Assembly: GCA_947495165.1 (NCBI GenBank)
Contig: CANLXM010000002.1
Location: 496,001 to 560,000, forward strand
Length of the DNA: 64,000 bases
Source of the DNA: an uncultured Cellulomonadaceae bacterium
Lineage (GTDB): Bacteria; Actinomycetota; Actinomycetes; Actinomycetales; Cellulomonadaceae
Direction of reading: 5' to 3'
Shown here: positions 29,709 to 39,116 of the stretch, in pieces
How the letters are laid out: each line of letters begins with the position of its first letter
Position numbering within the stretch: position 1 is the first letter of the stretch
The notes under the pieces: generated by a model
Told to the model about the DNA's origin: nothing
Database searches by the model: none
What the model saw: the letters and a program-made list of their open reading frames with translations, nothing else
Position numbers and translations under genes: made by a program

Positions 29709-31082
29709 TCAGACGGTCAGCTGGTCCTGCCCGCGCGCCTGACGCTCCTCGGCCTCCGCCCGCGTCTCGACCCCCCACGAGTCGCGGTCCGCGGCGCCCC
29801 ACCGGCCCGGTGCCGTCACCACGTCGCGCAGCACGGCCATGCCCGCGCCCGTCATGGCAGCCTGGGCGCCGGCGAGGGAGGAGACGACCTCGACGTGCGC
29901 CCACGGAGAGGTAAGGACGCGCATCTCGAGCTGCGAGCGCACCGGCTGCGCGAGGAGCTCGGTCAGCGGCGCGTAGATCCCGCCGAGCACGAGCCGGCTC
30001 ACGTCGATCAGGTTGACGAAGTTGGCGAGGGCGATGCCGAGCGCCCAGCCGGCGCGGTCCACGGCCGCGCGGGCGCGCTCGTCGCCGCGGGTGACCGCGT
30101 CCACGAGGACGTCGACGCCGAGCTTGCGGTCGAGGCCCGCGGCCATCATGAGCGCGTCCTTACCCGCGTAGACCTCGAGGCACCCGAGCGAGCCGCAGCC
30201 GCACCGCGGCCCGCCGGGCTCGATGGTGGTGTGCCCGACCTCCCCGCTCCAGCCGCGCTCGCCGACGAACAGCCGGCCCTCGTAGACCATCGCCGCACCG
30301 ATGCCGACCTCGCCCGAGACGTACAGGAAGCTCTGGTGCGTGCCGCGCTCGGCGCGCAGCTCCGCGAGCGCCGCCAGGTTGGCGTCGTTGCCGAGCGTGA
30401 CACCGAACGACCGGAACGGTTCCCGGTCGAGGAGCGGCGTGAGGTCCGTGTCCGACCAGCCGAGGTTGGGGGCGCGACGCAGGGGCCCGCGATCGCTGGG
30501 CGGCTCGGAGCCGGCGAGCGCGCCGAGCCGCAGCGGCGCGGAGTCGCGGTCGACGATCCCGGGCAGGGCGATGCACATGCCCGCCACGCGGGCGCCCTGC
30601 GCCTGGGTGGTCGCGATGACGCGCTCGGCCGCGACCGCGAGCGTGCCGAGCACGACCTCGGGGTCGCTCGTGCGGAAGTCGCCCAGGATGATGTGCTGGT
30701 CGATCACGTTGCCGGCGAGGTCGACCGCGCGTGCGCCCAGGTAGTCGACGTTGACCTCGAGGCCGATCCCGGCGATCGTCCCGCTCGCGGGGACGAGGGG
30801 GACGGCGGGCCGGCCGGCGCGGCCGTGGTAGACGGGCTCGAGCTCCGCGATCATGCCGGCCGCGACCAGGCGGTCGACCAGCTGGGAGACGGTCGCGCGG
30901 GCAAGCCCGGTGGAGCCTGCGATGTCCGCGCGGGAGATCGGCTGCGGCGAGTCGAGCACGTTCCCCAGCACCAGGCTCAGGTTGTGGTCACGCATGTCCT
31001 CCTGGCGCGCAGCGACGCGCCGGACCGTGGCGCCGGTGCGTTTGCGCGGCGTGCCAGACGACGCCGTCGTGACCTGTGTCAT
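29709..31082 (-). CDS. ROK-family transcriptional regulator (XylR-like)
   Basis: Repressor of 457 aa. A basic N-terminal tail and winged helix-turn-helix (about 45-105: PISRADIAGSTGLARATVSQ) are followed by a ROK sugar-kinase-like domain with a glucose/zinc region (GHTTIEPGGPRCGCGSLGCLEV, a CxCGxxGC-type motif). It is divergent from xylA, so it probably represses xylose genes and responds to xylose. The ATG lies 6 nt after TAGGGT (31089-31094, minus strand), so it is probably leaderless. The proposed operator (31107-31131) overlaps its promoter, implying autoregulation. Effector not provable here. Confidence 0.87.
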   Translation of the reverse strand: MTQVTTASSGTPRKRTGATVRRVAARQEDMRDHNLSLVLGNVLDSPQPISRADIAGSTGLARATVSQLVDRLVAAGMIAELEPVYHGRAGRPAVPLVPASGTIAGIGLEVNVDYLGARAVDLAGNVIDQHIILGDFRTSDPEVVLGTLAVAAERVIATTQAQGARVAGMCIALPGIVDRDSAPLRLGALAGSEPPSDRGPLRRAPNLGWSDTDLTPLLDREPFRSFGVTLGNDANLAALAELRAERGTHQSFLYVSGEVGIGAAMVYEGRLFVGERGWSGEVGHTTIEPGGPRCGCGSLGCLEVYAGKDALMMAAGLDRKLGVDVLVDAVTRGDERARAAVDRAGWALGIALANFVNLIDVSRLVLGGIYAPLTELLAQPVRSQLEMRVLTSPWAHVEVVSSLAGAQAAMTGAGMAVLRDVVTAPGRWGAADRDSWGVETRAEAEERQARGQDQLTV

Positions 31083-31085
31083 GGC

Positions 31086-31131
31086 TTGACCCTACCGCGC
31101 GATGGGGATAAGTTCACTCGTACAACAAATC
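31086..31131 (+). promoter_or_regulatory. xylA promoter and candidate ROK operator
   Basis: -35 TTGACC (31086-31091) and -10 TAAGTT (31109-31114) are 17 nt apart. Over the -10 and start site lies GATAAGTT-N9-AACAAATC (31107-31131), an imperfect inverted repeat (6 of 8 positions). The same spaced motif recurs in the chvE promoter at 34740-34764. Confidence 0.6.
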
Positions 31132-31149
31132 TCGATGAGGAGAGAACTG

Positions 31150-32337
31150 ATGGTGCGCAAGCCCACCCCGGAAGACAAGTTCTCCTTCGGTCTGTGGACC
31201 GTGGGATGGAACGCTCAGGACCAGTTCGGCAGCGCGACCCGCGCCTGGCTGGACCCGGTCGAGTCGGTGCACAAGCTCGCTGAGCTCGGCGCCTCGTACG
31301 TGACCTTCCACGACGACGACGTGGTGCCGTTCGGCTCCAGCGCCGCCGAGCGTGACTCGATCCTCGACCGCTTCAAGACGGCCCTGGACGAGACCGGCAT
31401 CAAGGTCGAGATGGTCACGACCAACACGTTCAGCCACCCGATCTTCAAGGACGGTGCGTTCACCTCGAACGACCGCCGCGTGCGCCGCTACGGCCTGCGC
31501 AAGGTGCTGCGCAACGTCGACCTCGCCGCCGAGCTCGGCGCCGACACGTTCGTCATGTGGGGCGGCCGCGAGGGCGCGGAGTACGACTCCGCCAAGGACC
31601 TCAACGCCGCGCACGACCGCTACGCCGAGGGCATCGACTCGGTCGCCGCGTACATCAAGGACAAGGGCTACGGCCTGCGCATCGCGATCGAGCCCAAGCC
31701 CAACGAGCCGCGCGGCGACATCCTGCTGCCGACCGTCGGTCACGCGCTCGCGTTCATCGCGCGCCTCGAGCACGGCGACATCGTCGGGCTCAACCCGGAG
31801 ACGGGCCACGAGCAGATGGCCGGCCTCAACTACACGAGCGGCATCGCGCAGGCGCTGTGGGCGGACAAGCTCTTCCACATCGACCTCAACGGCCAGCGGT
31901 CCATCAAGTACGACCAGGACCTCGTGTTCGGGCACGGCGACCTCTTCTCCGCGTTCGCCACGGTCGACCTCGTGGAGAACGGCTTCCCGAGCGGCGGCCC
32001 GAAGTACGACGGCCCCCGTCACTTCGACTACAAGCCCTCGCGCACCGAGGACTTCACCGGCGTGTGGGACTCCGCGGCCGCCAACATGGCCACGTACATC
32101 CTGCTCAAGGAGCGCGCACAGGCGTTCCGTGCCGACCCCGAGGTCCAGGAGGCCCTCGAGGCGTCCGGCGTCTTCGAGCTCGCCCAGCCGACGCTGGCCG
32201 AGGGCGAGACGATCCAGGACCTGCTGAACGACCCCAGCGCGTACGAGGAGCTCGACGTCGACGCCGTCGCCGAGCGTGGCTTCCACTTCGTCCGCCTCAA
32301 CCAGCTGGCCCTCGAGCACGCGCTCGGCGCCCGCTGA
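31150..32337 (+). CDS. xylA: Xylose isomerase
   Basis: TIM-barrel enzyme of 395 aa converting D-xylose to D-xylulose. Catalytic His54 is in [22 protein letters not shown] gives the conserved acid region, and metal ligands come from [24 protein letters not shown] and HIDLNGQ. This is the shorter, class I (actinobacterial) form. The ATG at 31150 has GAGGAGA at ideal spacing, so an in-frame ATG at 31102 was rejected; it would lie inside the operator. First gene of xylAB. Confidence 0.97.
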   Translation: MVRKPTPEDKFSFGLWTVGWNAQDQFGSATRAWLDPVESVHKLAELGASYVTFHDDDVVPFGSSAAERDSILDRFKTALDETGIKVEMVTTNTFSHPIFKDGAFTSNDRRVRRYGLRKVLRNVDLAAELGADTFVMWGGREGAEYDSAKDLNAAHDRYAEGIDSVAAYIKDKGYGLRIAIEPKPNEPRGDILLPTVGHALAFIARLEHGDIVGLNPETGHEQMAGLNYTSGIAQALWADKLFHIDLNGQRSIKYDQDLVFGHGDLFSAFATVDLVENGFPSGGPKYDGPRHFDYKPSRTEDFTGVWDSAAANMATYILLKERAQAFRADPEVQEALEASGVFELAQPTLAEGETIQDLLNDPSAYEELDVDAVAERGFHFVRLNQLALEHALGAR

Positions 32338-32362
32338 CCCACGTCCCTCCCGTGGGACCCGG

Positions 32363-32394
32363 ACCGGCCGCCGTGCACGCGCACGGCGGCCGGT
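32363..32394 (+). terminator. Strong hairpin between xylA and xylB
   Basis: Perfect 14-bp stem (32363-32376 / 32381-32394) with a 4-nt loop and no U-tract. It could end part of the xylA transcripts or protect the xylA 3' end, lowering xylB relative to xylA. Confidence 0.6.
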
Positions 32395-32424
32395 TCCGCA
32401 CCCCCTGAACCGGAAAGGCCCTCG

Positions 32425-33873
32425 ATGCCTCTCGTCGCCGGGGTGGACTCCTCCACCCAGTCCTGCAAGGTCGTCATCCGTGACGCCGAGACCGGCGCCC
32501 TCGTCCGCGAGGGCCGCGCCAAGCACCCCGACGGCACGACCGTCGACCCCCACGCCTGGTGGGACGCCCTCGTCGAGGCGGTCGCCGCGGCCGGCGGGCT
32601 CGGCGACGTCGCGGCCATCTCCGTGGGCGGGCAGCAGCACGGCATGGTCGCCCTCGACGCCGACGGCGCCGTGATCCGCGACGCCATGCTGTGGAACGAC
32701 ACCAGCTCCGCTCGCGACGCCGCCGAGCTCATCGCCGAGCTCGGCGACGGCGACCCCGAGGCGGGCGCCGCCGCGTGGGCCGAGGCCATCGGCTCCGTGC
32801 CCGTCAGCTCGCTCACCGTCACCAAGCTGCGGTGGCTCGCGCGGGTCGAGCCCGAGAACGCAGCACGCGTCGCGGCCGTCGCGCTCCCCCACGACTGGCT
32901 CACCTGGCGGCTGTGCGGGGCGACGTCGCTCGACGACCTCCGCACCGACCGGTCGGACGCGTCCGGCACCGGCTACTGGTCGCCCGCCACGGGCGAGTAC
33001 CGCCGCGACCTGCTCGTCCGCGCCCTCGGGCACGACGTGACCCTCCCGGTCGTGCTCGGCCCCGGTGAGCACGCGGGCACCACGGACAGCGAGCTCAGCC
33101 GCGGCGCCGTCGTCGGCGTCGGGGCGGGCGACAACGCTGCCGCGAGCCTCGGCCTCGGCCTGGGCACGGGCGACGTGTCCGTCTCGCTCGGCACCTCGGG
33201 CGTCGTGTGCGCGGTCTCGCCGCAGCCGACGACGGACCCCAGCGGTCTCGTCGCGGGCTTCGCCGACGCGACCGGGCAGTACCTCCCGCTCGTGTGCACC
33301 CTGAACGCCTCACGCGTGCTCGACGTGGCCTGCCGCATGCTCGGGGTGGACTACGACGAGCTCGCCCGCCTCGCCCTCAGCGCTCCCGCGGGCGCCGAGG
33401 GCCTCGTGCTCGTGCCGTACTTCGAGGGCGAGCGCACCCCCAACAAGCCCCACTCGACCGCGGCCCTGCACGGCATGCGGCTCGGCAACTCCACGCCCGC
33501 GAACGTCGCGCGCGCGGCGATCGAGGGCATGCTCTGCGCCCTCGCCGACGGCCTCGACGAGCTCGTGCGCGGCGGTCTCGAGCCGCGCACGCTGCAGCTG
33601 ATCGGCGGCGGGGCCCAGTCCCCCGCCGTCCGCGCGATCGCCCCGATCGTGTTCGGCCTCGACGTCACCGTCCCGCGTCCCGGGGAGTACGTCGCCGACG
33701 GCGCAGCCCGCCAGGCGGTCTGGGCCCTCACCGGCTCAGCACCCGCGTGGGAGGCGGAAGAAGGCGTCGAGCATTTCCCGGCCGACTCCTCGGACGAGGG
33801 CCGTGCCGCAACGGCGCTCGTGCGCGGGCAGTATGCCGCGGTGCGCGAGATGACATACCACCGTCCCCAGTAA
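32425..33873 (+). CDS. xylB: Xylulokinase
   Basis: FGGY-family kinase of 482 aa phosphorylating D-xylulose to xylulose-5-phosphate for the pentose phosphate pathway. It starts with the ATP phosphate-binding segment [14 protein letters not shown]. Sugar contacts are in [11 protein letters not shown] and MLWNDTSSA, the catalytic base Asp in [15 protein letters not shown], and the FGGY C-terminal signature includes [23 protein letters not shown] precedes the ATG. Follows xylA by 87 bp across a hairpin. Confidence 0.96.
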   Translation: MPLVAGVDSSTQSCKVVIRDAETGALVREGRAKHPDGTTVDPHAWWDALVEAVAAAGGLGDVAAISVGGQQHGMVALDADGAVIRDAMLWNDTSSARDAAELIAELGDGDPEAGAAAWAEAIGSVPVSSLTVTKLRWLARVEPENAARVAAVALPHDWLTWRLCGATSLDDLRTDRSDASGTGYWSPATGEYRRDLLVRALGHDVTLPVVLGPGEHAGTTDSELSRGAVVGVGAGDNAAASLGLGLGTGDVSVSLGTSGVVCAVSPQPTTDPSGLVAGFADATGQYLPLVCTLNASRVLDVACRMLGVDYDELARLALSAPAGAEGLVLVPYFEGERTPNKPHSTAALHGMRLGNSTPANVARAAIEGMLCALADGLDELVRGGLEPRTLQLIGGGAQSPAVRAIAPIVFGLDVTVPRPGEYVADGAARQAVWALTGSAPAWEAEEGVEHFPADSSDEGRAATALVRGQYAAVREMTYHRPQ

Positions 33874-33889
33874 CCCGCATCCGGTACAG

Positions 33890-33927
33890 CAAAGCGCCCC
33901 CGACGAGAACTCGTCGGGGGCGCTTTG
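33890..33927. terminator. Bidirectional terminator between xylB and lsr2
   Basis: Arms of 18 nt (33890-33907 / 33910-33927), perfectly complementary. The stem ends in CGCTTTG, which gives a short U-run on the xylB side. It serves both convergent genes. Confidence 0.9.
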
Positions 33928-33943
33928 CGTCGTGCGCTGCGGC

Positions 33944-34279
33944 TCAGTGTGCCGCGTTGTACGCCTCACGGATCTCGGCAGAGATACGTCCACGATCATT
34001 CACGTTGTGACCGTTCTCGCGGGCCCACGTGCGGATCTCGTTCGCGTCCGAGGCGGAACGCCGGGTGCGACCCGAGCGGCTCGCGGTGCGGGGCGCTGCG
34101 CCTCGCGCTGACTTTCGCGCGTGGCCGACCCACGAGGCGAATGCCTCGCGCAGCTCGGACGCGTGCTCGGTGCTGAGGTCGATCTCGTAGGTGACGCCGT
34201 CGAGACCGAAGGTGACGGTCTCATTCGCTTCGCCACCGTCGATGTCATCGACCAGGATGACCTGGACCTTCTGTGCCAT
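33944..34279 (-). CDS. lsr2: Lsr2 nucleoid-associated protein / xenogeneic silencer
   Basis: DNA-bridging protein of 111 aa. The N-terminal beta-sheet dimerisation domain begins MAQKVQVILVDDIDGGEANE and includes the TYEIDLSTEHASELREAF helix. A basic Arg/Ser/Ala linker follows. The C-terminal DNA-binding domain has IRTWARENGHNVNDRGRIS, in which the RGR loop inserts into AT-rich minor grooves. GAGGGAA precedes the ATG. A near-consensus promoter lies at 34323-34351. In many actinobacteria lsr2 sits by lysS; here a sugar transporter operon separates them. Confidence 0.96.
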   Translation of the reverse strand: MAQKVQVILVDDIDGGEANETVTFGLDGVTYEIDLSTEHASELREAFASWVGHARKSARGAAPRTASRSGRTRRSASDANEIRTWARENGHNVNDRGRISAEIREAYNAAH

Positions 34280-34322
34280 GTGTTTTCCCTCGGGAGAGAT
34301 GTTGAGGACATCGTTCCCTTGC

Positions 34323-34351
34323 ATTATGCGCCTCGCGATGATCGAGGTCAA
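34323..34351 (-). promoter_or_regulatory. Near-consensus vegetative promoter of lsr2
   Basis: On the minus strand, TTGACC (34351-34346) and CATAAT (34328-34323) are separated by exactly 17 nt. It is the best match to housekeeping sigma consensus in the window and predicts a leader of about 40 nt. Confidence 0.75.
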
Positions 34352-34434
34352 AGAAAGACATGCAGCGGTGGAAAGGCGACCAAGAATCGGAGGGTTCCGT
34401 CCGGGAAATGCGCGGCGAGAGCAGCCGGGGAACC

Positions 34435-34602
34435 TCACTCGTGCGGGGCGTCGGCCGTCCCGGTGCGCGTGCGCTCGTACTCGGCGACGGCTGCGCGCTC
34501 GTTGCTGTCGGCGCGCACGACGGCACGGATCGCGACCACGAAGAGCGCGAGCACCCCGGCCGAGGGCAGCAGGGCGGCGAGAGCGTCGAGAACCAGGTCC
34601 AC
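34435..34602 (-). CDS. Small single-pass membrane protein, function unknown
   Basis: Predicted protein of 55 aa: VDLVLDALAALLPSAGVLAL starts a hydrophobic helix (about 5-26), then a charged tail RADSNERAAVAEYERTR. Small proteins of this design are common near lysS/lsr2 in Micrococcales. The GTG at 34602 lies exactly 6 nt after TACCAT (34609-34614, minus strand), so the mRNA is probably leaderless; a longer in-frame version from 34650 would start upstream of the promoter. It has a normal codon bias for the window. Function unknown. Confidence 0.65.
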   Translation of the reverse strand: MDLVLDALAALLPSAGVLALFVVAIRAVVRADSNERAAVAEYERTRTGTADAPHE

Positions 34603-34966
34603 CCGCTCATGGTACGTCGTCGGTCCGGGCCCGGGACCTTCCGCCCACACGGGCGCGGATCGGCGTGCGGGCGACTCCGGCGATCACGCGGACGTTGCCA
34701 GATCGTTACCGGTAAGCGCTTGCAGAGGGACTTCGGGGATATATGTTAGGGCAGTCAACTAATCGGAGATCGGCTGGGTCGTCGGACCTGGCACCGCCAG
34801 CGCCGGCACGATCAGGCGTTGTCGACGAGCTCAGTGACGAGGTGATGACCGCGGTTCCCGCGCCGCACAGCAGCGTGGTGGGAGCCACGAGGAGCGCCAA
34901 CGTTGGTGCCCCCCGCCCCGGACGGCCCGCCGTCCGGACTCACGAACCCGAAGGGATTGGCCAAGG
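34603..34966. other. Intergenic regulatory region and long chvE leader
   Basis: A 364-bp stretch without a gene. It holds the small-protein promoter (34609-34614), a LacI-type site (34711-34724), the chvE -35/-10 and ROK-like site (34720-34764), then a 5' leader of about 200 nt. I find no riboswitch in the leader; short hairpins are present, such as GACGGCCCGCCGTC near 34920. Confidence 0.6.
34711..34764 (+). promoter_or_regulatory. chvE promoter with LacI-type and ROK-type operator candidates
   Basis: GGTAAGCGCTTGCA (34711-34724) has the AGCGCT core of LacI-family sites and overlaps TTGCAG (34720-34725), a -35. TATGTT (34742-34747), 16 nt later, is the -10. TATATGTT-N9-AACTAATC (34740-34764) overlays the -10 and matches the xylA site in 13 of 16 arm positions. 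Confidence 0.6.
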
Positions 34967-36097
34967 ATGTCCACGACGAAGAAGATGCTGGCGATCACCG
35001 CCAGCGCCACGCTGATGCTCGGCCTCGCTGCCTGCAGCTCCGAGCGCGAAGAGACCCCCGCGAGCACGGGCACCGGAAGCGCCGCCGCGGCCGACGCGAT
35101 GATCGGCATCGCCATGCCGACCCGCAGCCTCGAGCGCTGGAACAACGACGGCACGCACCTCGAGACGCTTCTCAAGGACGCGGGCTACCAGACCTCGCTG
35201 CAGTATGCGGACAACAAGGTCGAAGAGCAGATCAAGCAGATCGAGAACATGGTCAACCAGGGCGCGAAGATCCTCGTGGTCGCCGCGATCGACGGCGAGG
35301 CCCTCGCGCCCGCCCTCGACGCCGCCGCCGCGGCGGGCATCGACGTGATCGCCTACGACCGCCTCATCAACGGCACCGACGCGATCGACTACTACGCCAC
35401 CTTCGACAACGAGAAGGTCGGCAACCTGCAGGGCGAGTTCATCGTCGAGCAGCTCGGCCTCGAGGGCACGGACGAGACGTTCAACCTCGAGCCTTTCGCC
35501 GGCTCCCCCGACGACAACAACGCGCGCTTCTTCTTCAAGGGCGCGTGGGACGTCCTGAGCCCGTACGTCGAGGACGGCACGCTCGTCGTCCCGTCCGGCA
35601 AGGCCCCGGAGACGCTCGACGACTGGAAGGTCATCGGCATCCAGGGCTGGGAGTCCGCCAAGGCACAGGCCGAGATGGACAACCGCCTGAACTCCTTCTA
35701 CACCGGCGACGAGAAGGTCGACGTGGTCCTGTCCCCGAACGACTCCCTCGCCCTCGGCATCGAGTCCTCCCTCGAGGCTGCCAACTACACCCCCGGTGAG
35801 GACTGGCCGCTCGTGACGGGCCAGGACGCCGACCAGGCGAACGTCCAGAACATGCTGGCCGACAAGCAGGCCATGACGGTCTGGAAGGACACCCGCACCC
35901 TCGGAGACCAGGTCGCCAAGATGGTCGACCAGATGCTCAAGGGCGAAGAGGTCGAGGTCAACGACACCGAGACCTACGACAACGGCAAGAAGGTCGTGCC
36001 GTCCTACCTCCTGCCCCCGCAGGTGGTCACCAAGGACACCGTCGAGGAGCTGCTCGTCAAGTCCGAGTTCTACTCGGCCTCTGACCTCGGTCTGTGA
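34967..36097 (+). CDS. chvE: Multiple-monosaccharide ABC transporter substrate-binding lipoprotein
   Basis: Periplasmic-binding-protein type I receptor of 376 aa for pentoses/hexoses (ChvE/XylF group). The signal peptide ends with lipobox LGLAACSS. The mature domain begins [17 protein letters not shown] and carries ligand-site segments [40 protein letters not shown] and [13 protein letters not shown]. It feeds MmsA/MmsB encoded next. ROK and LacI operator candidates upstream suggest induction by sugar, probably xylose or related pentoses. Confidence 0.93.
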   Translation: MSTTKKMLAITASATLMLGLAACSSEREETPASTGTGSAAAADAMIGIAMPTRSLERWNNDGTHLETLLKDAGYQTSLQYADNKVEEQIKQIENMVNQGAKILVVAAIDGEALAPALDAAAAAGIDVIAYDRLINGTDAIDYYATFDNEKVGNLQGEFIVEQLGLEGTDETFNLEPFAGSPDDNNARFFFKGAWDVLSPYVEDGTLVVPSGKAPETLDDWKVIGIQGWESAKAQAEMDNRLNSFYTGDEKVDVVLSPNDSLALGIESSLEAANYTPGEDWPLVTGQDADQANVQNMLADKQAMTVWKDTRTLGDQVAKMVDQMLKGEEVEVNDTETYDNGKKVVPSYLLPPQVVTKDTVEELLVKSEFYSASDLGL

Positions 36098-36174
36098 CTC
36101 ATGACCCTGCCGGCCGCCCCCACGGGCGGCCGGCAGGGTTCTCCCACGGCCATTCCGACGACAGGATGAGCACC

Positions 36175-37725
36175 ATGTCCACGGACAACGTCATTCTCGA
36201 GATGCGGGGAATCACCAAGACGTTCCCCGGCGTCAAAGCACTCCAGGACGTCACGCTGCAGGTCACCCGCGGCGAGGTCCACGCCATCTGCGGTGAGAAC
36301 GGCGCCGGGAAGTCGACCCTCATGAAGGTCCTCTCCGGCGTGTACCCCCACGGAAGCTACGAGGGCGACATCCTCTTCGAGGACGAGCCCTGCGAGTTCC
36401 GCACGATCCGCGACTCCGAGGAGCGCGGGATCGTCATCATCCACCAGGAGCTGGCCCTCAGCCCGTACCTGTCGATCGCGGAGAACATCTTCCTCGGCAA
36501 CGAGCGCGCCAAGGGCGGCGTGATCGACTGGCACAAGACCAACAGCGAGGCGGCCATGCTGCTCGCCCGCGTCGGGCTCACCGAGCACCCGGACACCAAG
36601 GTCATGGACATCGGCGTCGGCAAGCAGCAGCTCGTCGAGATCGCCAAAGCGCTCTCCAAGCGCGTGAAGCTGCTCATCCTCGATGAGCCCACCGCGGCCC
36701 TGAACGACGAGGACAGCGCCCACCTGCTCGACCTGATGCGCAGCCTCAAGGGCCAGGGCATCACGTCCATCATCATCTCGCACAAGCTCAACGAGATCGC
36801 CGCGATCGCCGACTCCACCACGATCATCCGCGACGGCCAGACGATCGAGACGCTCGCCATGCACGGCGCGGAGCCGGTCTCCGAGGACCGGATCATCCGC
36901 GCGATGGTCGGCCGCAGCCTCGAGAACCGCTATCCCGAGCGCACGCCGTCGATCGGCGAGGAAGCCCTCCGCGTCGAGAACTGGACCGTGCACCACCCGA
37001 ACGACCACTCGCGCGTCGTCGTCGACAACGCGAACCTCGACGTGCGCAAGGGCGAGATCGTCGGCATCGCCGGCCTCATGGGCGCGGGACGGACCGAGTT
37101 CGCGATGAGCGTGTTCGGTCGGTCCTACGGGAGCAACATCTCCGGCCGGATCATCAAGGACGGCGAGGAGATCGCCCCGAAGACCGTGAAGCAGGCCATC
37201 AACGCCGGCATCGCGTACGCCACCGAGGACCGCAAGCGCTACGGGCTGAACCTCATCGAGGACATCAAGCGCAACATCTCGTCGTCGGCGCTCGGCAAGC
37301 TCTCCCGCTTCGGCGTCGTCGACGGCCGCACCGAGGTCGGCACGGCCGAGGGCTACCGCAAGGACATGAACATCAAGGCGCCCAGCGTGGACGCCCTGAC
37401 GGGCAAGCTGTCGGGCGGCAACCAGCAGAAGGTCGTCCTGAGCAAGTGGATCTTCGCTGACCCCGACGTGCTGATCCTCGACGAGCCCACCCGCGGCATC
37501 GACGTCGGCGCGAAGTACGAGATCTACCAGATCATCAACAAGCTCGCGGAGCAGGGCAAGGCCGTGATCGTGATCTCGTCCGAGCTCCCTGAGCTGCTCG
37601 GCATCTGCGACCGCGTGTTCGCGATGAGCCAGGGCCGGATCACCGGGGTGCTGCCCCGGGGCGAGGCGGACCAGGAGTCCCTGATGCGTTACATGACCAT
37701 GGAGAAGGAGAGTGCTCAGGCATGA
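36175..37725 (+). CDS. mmsA: Multiple-monosaccharide ABC transporter ATP-binding protein (two ABC domains)
   Basis: CUT2-type ATPase of 516 aa with two fused ABC domains. The first has Walker [10 protein letters not shown], then [12 protein letters not shown] and [11 protein letters not shown]. The second has the degenerate [13 protein letters not shown] of this class, then [14 protein letters not shown] and [21 protein letters not shown] use the ATG at 36175 (AGGA 6-9 nt upstream); an in-frame ATG at 36166 would add three residues. The stop overlaps mmsB by ATGA. Confidence 0.94.
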   Translation: MSTDNVILEMRGITKTFPGVKALQDVTLQVTRGEVHAICGENGAGKSTLMKVLSGVYPHGSYEGDILFEDEPCEFRTIRDSEERGIVIIHQELALSPYLSIAENIFLGNERAKGGVIDWHKTNSEAAMLLARVGLTEHPDTKVMDIGVGKQQLVEIAKALSKRVKLLILDEPTAALNDEDSAHLLDLMRSLKGQGITSIIISHKLNEIAAIADSTTIIRDGQTIETLAMHGAEPVSEDRIIRAMVGRSLENRYPERTPSIGEEALRVENWTVHHPNDHSRVVVDNANLDVRKGEIVGIAGLMGAGRTEFAMSVFGRSYGSNISGRIIKDGEEIAPKTVKQAINAGIAYATEDRKRYGLNLIEDIKRNISSSALGKLSRFGVVDGRTEVGTAEGYRKDMNIKAPSVDALTGKLSGGNQQKVVLSKWIFADPDVLILDEPTRGIDVGAKYEIYQIINKLAEQGKAVIVISSELPELLGICDRVFAMSQGRITGVLPRGEADQESLMRYMTMEKESAQA

Positions 37726-38897
37726 GCGCACTGACGCAGTACCTCAGCAAGAACCTCCGCGACTACGGGATGATGGCCGCGCTCATCATCATCGTCCTGG
37801 TGTTCCAGTTCCTCACGGACAACCGCCTGCTGCGCCCCGACAACGTCGCGGCGCTCGTGCAGCAGAACGCCTACGTGTTCATCCTGACCATCGGCATGGT
37901 CATGGTGATCGTCGCGGGCCACATCGACCTCTCGGTCGGCTCGGTCGTCGCCTTTGTCGGCGGAATCATGGGCGTGCTGGTCGTCCAGCAAGACATTCCT
38001 TGGTTCCTGGCCGTGCTCATCGGCATCGCGGTCGGCGCGGTGGTCGGCTCCTGGCAAGGGTTCTGGATCGCTTACGTCGGCATTCCAGCATTCATCGTGA
38101 CCTTGGCCGGCATGCTGATCTTCCGCGGGCTCGCGATCGTGATCGCCGGTACGACGATCTCGGGTTTCCCCACCGGCTTCAACGACATCGCCAAGGGGTC
38201 GCTGCCGAGCGTGCTGGGCTACGCCGGGAGGCTGGACGCGCTCACGCTGCTGATCGGCGGGCTCGCGATCGGTGGCCTCGTGTTCGGCCAGCTCCGCACC
38301 CGGCGCGTCCTGCAGCGCGAGGGCCTGGCGACCGAGCCGTTCGCCGCGTTCGTCGGCAAGCTCGTCGTGATCGGCCTGCTGATCGGCTTCATCACGTACC
38401 TGCTGGCCCTGTCGGCCGGCGGTACGCCGGTGGTCCTGGTCATCGTGGGCGCGCTCGTCCTCATCTACACGTTCGTCATGAACAGGACGGTGTTCGGCCG
38501 GCACATCTACGCGATCGGAGGCAACCTCTCCGCCGCGATCCTGTCCGGCGTCAACACCAAGCGCGTGAACTTCATGATCTTCGTGAACATGGGCGTCCTC
38601 GCCGCGGTCGCCGGCATCGTCACGACGGCCCGTGCCGGCTCCGCCGTCGCGTCGGCCGGAAACATGTTCGAGCTCGACGCGATCGCCGCCGCGTTCATCG
38701 GTGGCACCGCGGTGACCGGTGGCGTCGGCAAGGTGACCGGCGCGATCATCGGTGCGCTCATCATGGGCGTGCTCAACATGGGCCTGTCGATCATGGGCGT
38801 CGACGCCGCCTGGCAGCAGACCATCAAGGGTCTGGTGCTCCTCGCGGCCGTCGCGTTCGACATCCTCAACAAGCGGAAGACCGGCGCCGCCGCCTGA
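37722..38897 (+). CDS. mmsB: Multiple-monosaccharide ABC transporter permease
   Basis: Membrane permease of 391 aa with about ten hydrophobic helices. Family segments are [58 protein letters not shown] and [20 protein letters not shown]. It starts four bases before the mmsA stop. It probably forms the homodimeric channel for ChvE-delivered sugars. A GC-rich terminator follows 19 nt after the stop. Confidence 0.95.
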   Translation: MSALTQYLSKNLRDYGMMAALIIIVLVFQFLTDNRLLRPDNVAALVQQNAYVFILTIGMVMVIVAGHIDLSVGSVVAFVGGIMGVLVVQQDIPWFLAVLIGIAVGAVVGSWQGFWIAYVGIPAFIVTLAGMLIFRGLAIVIAGTTISGFPTGFNDIAKGSLPSVLGYAGRLDALTLLIGGLAIGGLVFGQLRTRRVLQREGLATEPFAAFVGKLVVIGLLIGFITYLLALSAGGTPVVLVIVGALVLIYTFVMNRTVFGRHIYAIGGNLSAAILSGVNTKRVNFMIFVNMGVLAAVAGIVTTARAGSAVASAGNMFELDAIAAAFIGGTAVTGGVGKVTGAIIGALIMGVLNMGLSIMGVDAAWQQTIKGLVLLAAVAFDILNKRKTGAAA

Positions 38898-38916
38898 TCT
38901 GCCCGCGCACGACGAC

Positions 38917-38946
38917 GGCGCCCCTCCCCACCCGGGGAGGGGCGCC
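38917..38946 (+). terminator. Terminator after mmsB
   Basis: Perfect 13-bp stem GGCGCCCCTCCCC / GGGGAGGGGCGCC (38917-38929 / 38934-38946) with ACCC loop. Confidence 0.8.
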
Positions 38947-38991
38947 GCTGTCATTCCCGAAGGGTCCCCCGACCCCCTGACCGCTCCACAA

Positions 38992-39055
38992 CGCTGAGTG
39001 CGTACTTTTGGCGGTGTTCGCCGTCGCAGAGACCGCCAAAAGTACGCACTCAGCG
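38992..39055. repeat. 24-bp perfect inverted repeat (REP-like element)
   Basis: Arms 38992-39015 and 39032-39055 are perfectly complementary over 24 bp (left arm begins CGCTGAGTGCGTACTTTTGG) around a 16-nt loop. It lies between the mmsB terminator and the lysS 3' end. The TTTT/AAAA core is unusually AT-rich for this DNA. A G-run tract abuts it directly. Confidence 0.85.
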
Positions 39056-39057
39056 AT

Positions 39058-39116
39058 GGGGTGGGTGGGGTGGGGTGGGGTGGGCGGGGGTGGGTGGGGG
39101 TGGGGGTGGGGTGGGG
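39058..39116. repeat. G-run tract abutting the lysS stop codon
   Basis: On the plus strand there are twelve runs of 3-5 G separated by single T or C, ending at the lysS stop. The plus strand has strong G-quadruplex potential. The lysS-sense strand is almost pure C with no Us, as in Rho-loading regions. Confidence 0.85.

Noticed and set aside
34743..35015. Small frame starting in the chvE -10 region
   Set aside because: It overlaps the promoter and the chvE start in another frame and has no ribosome-binding site.
36166..36174. Earlier ATG for mmsA
   Set aside because: The AGGA needed for initiation would overlap it; the ATG at 36175 has correct spacing. The difference is only three residues.
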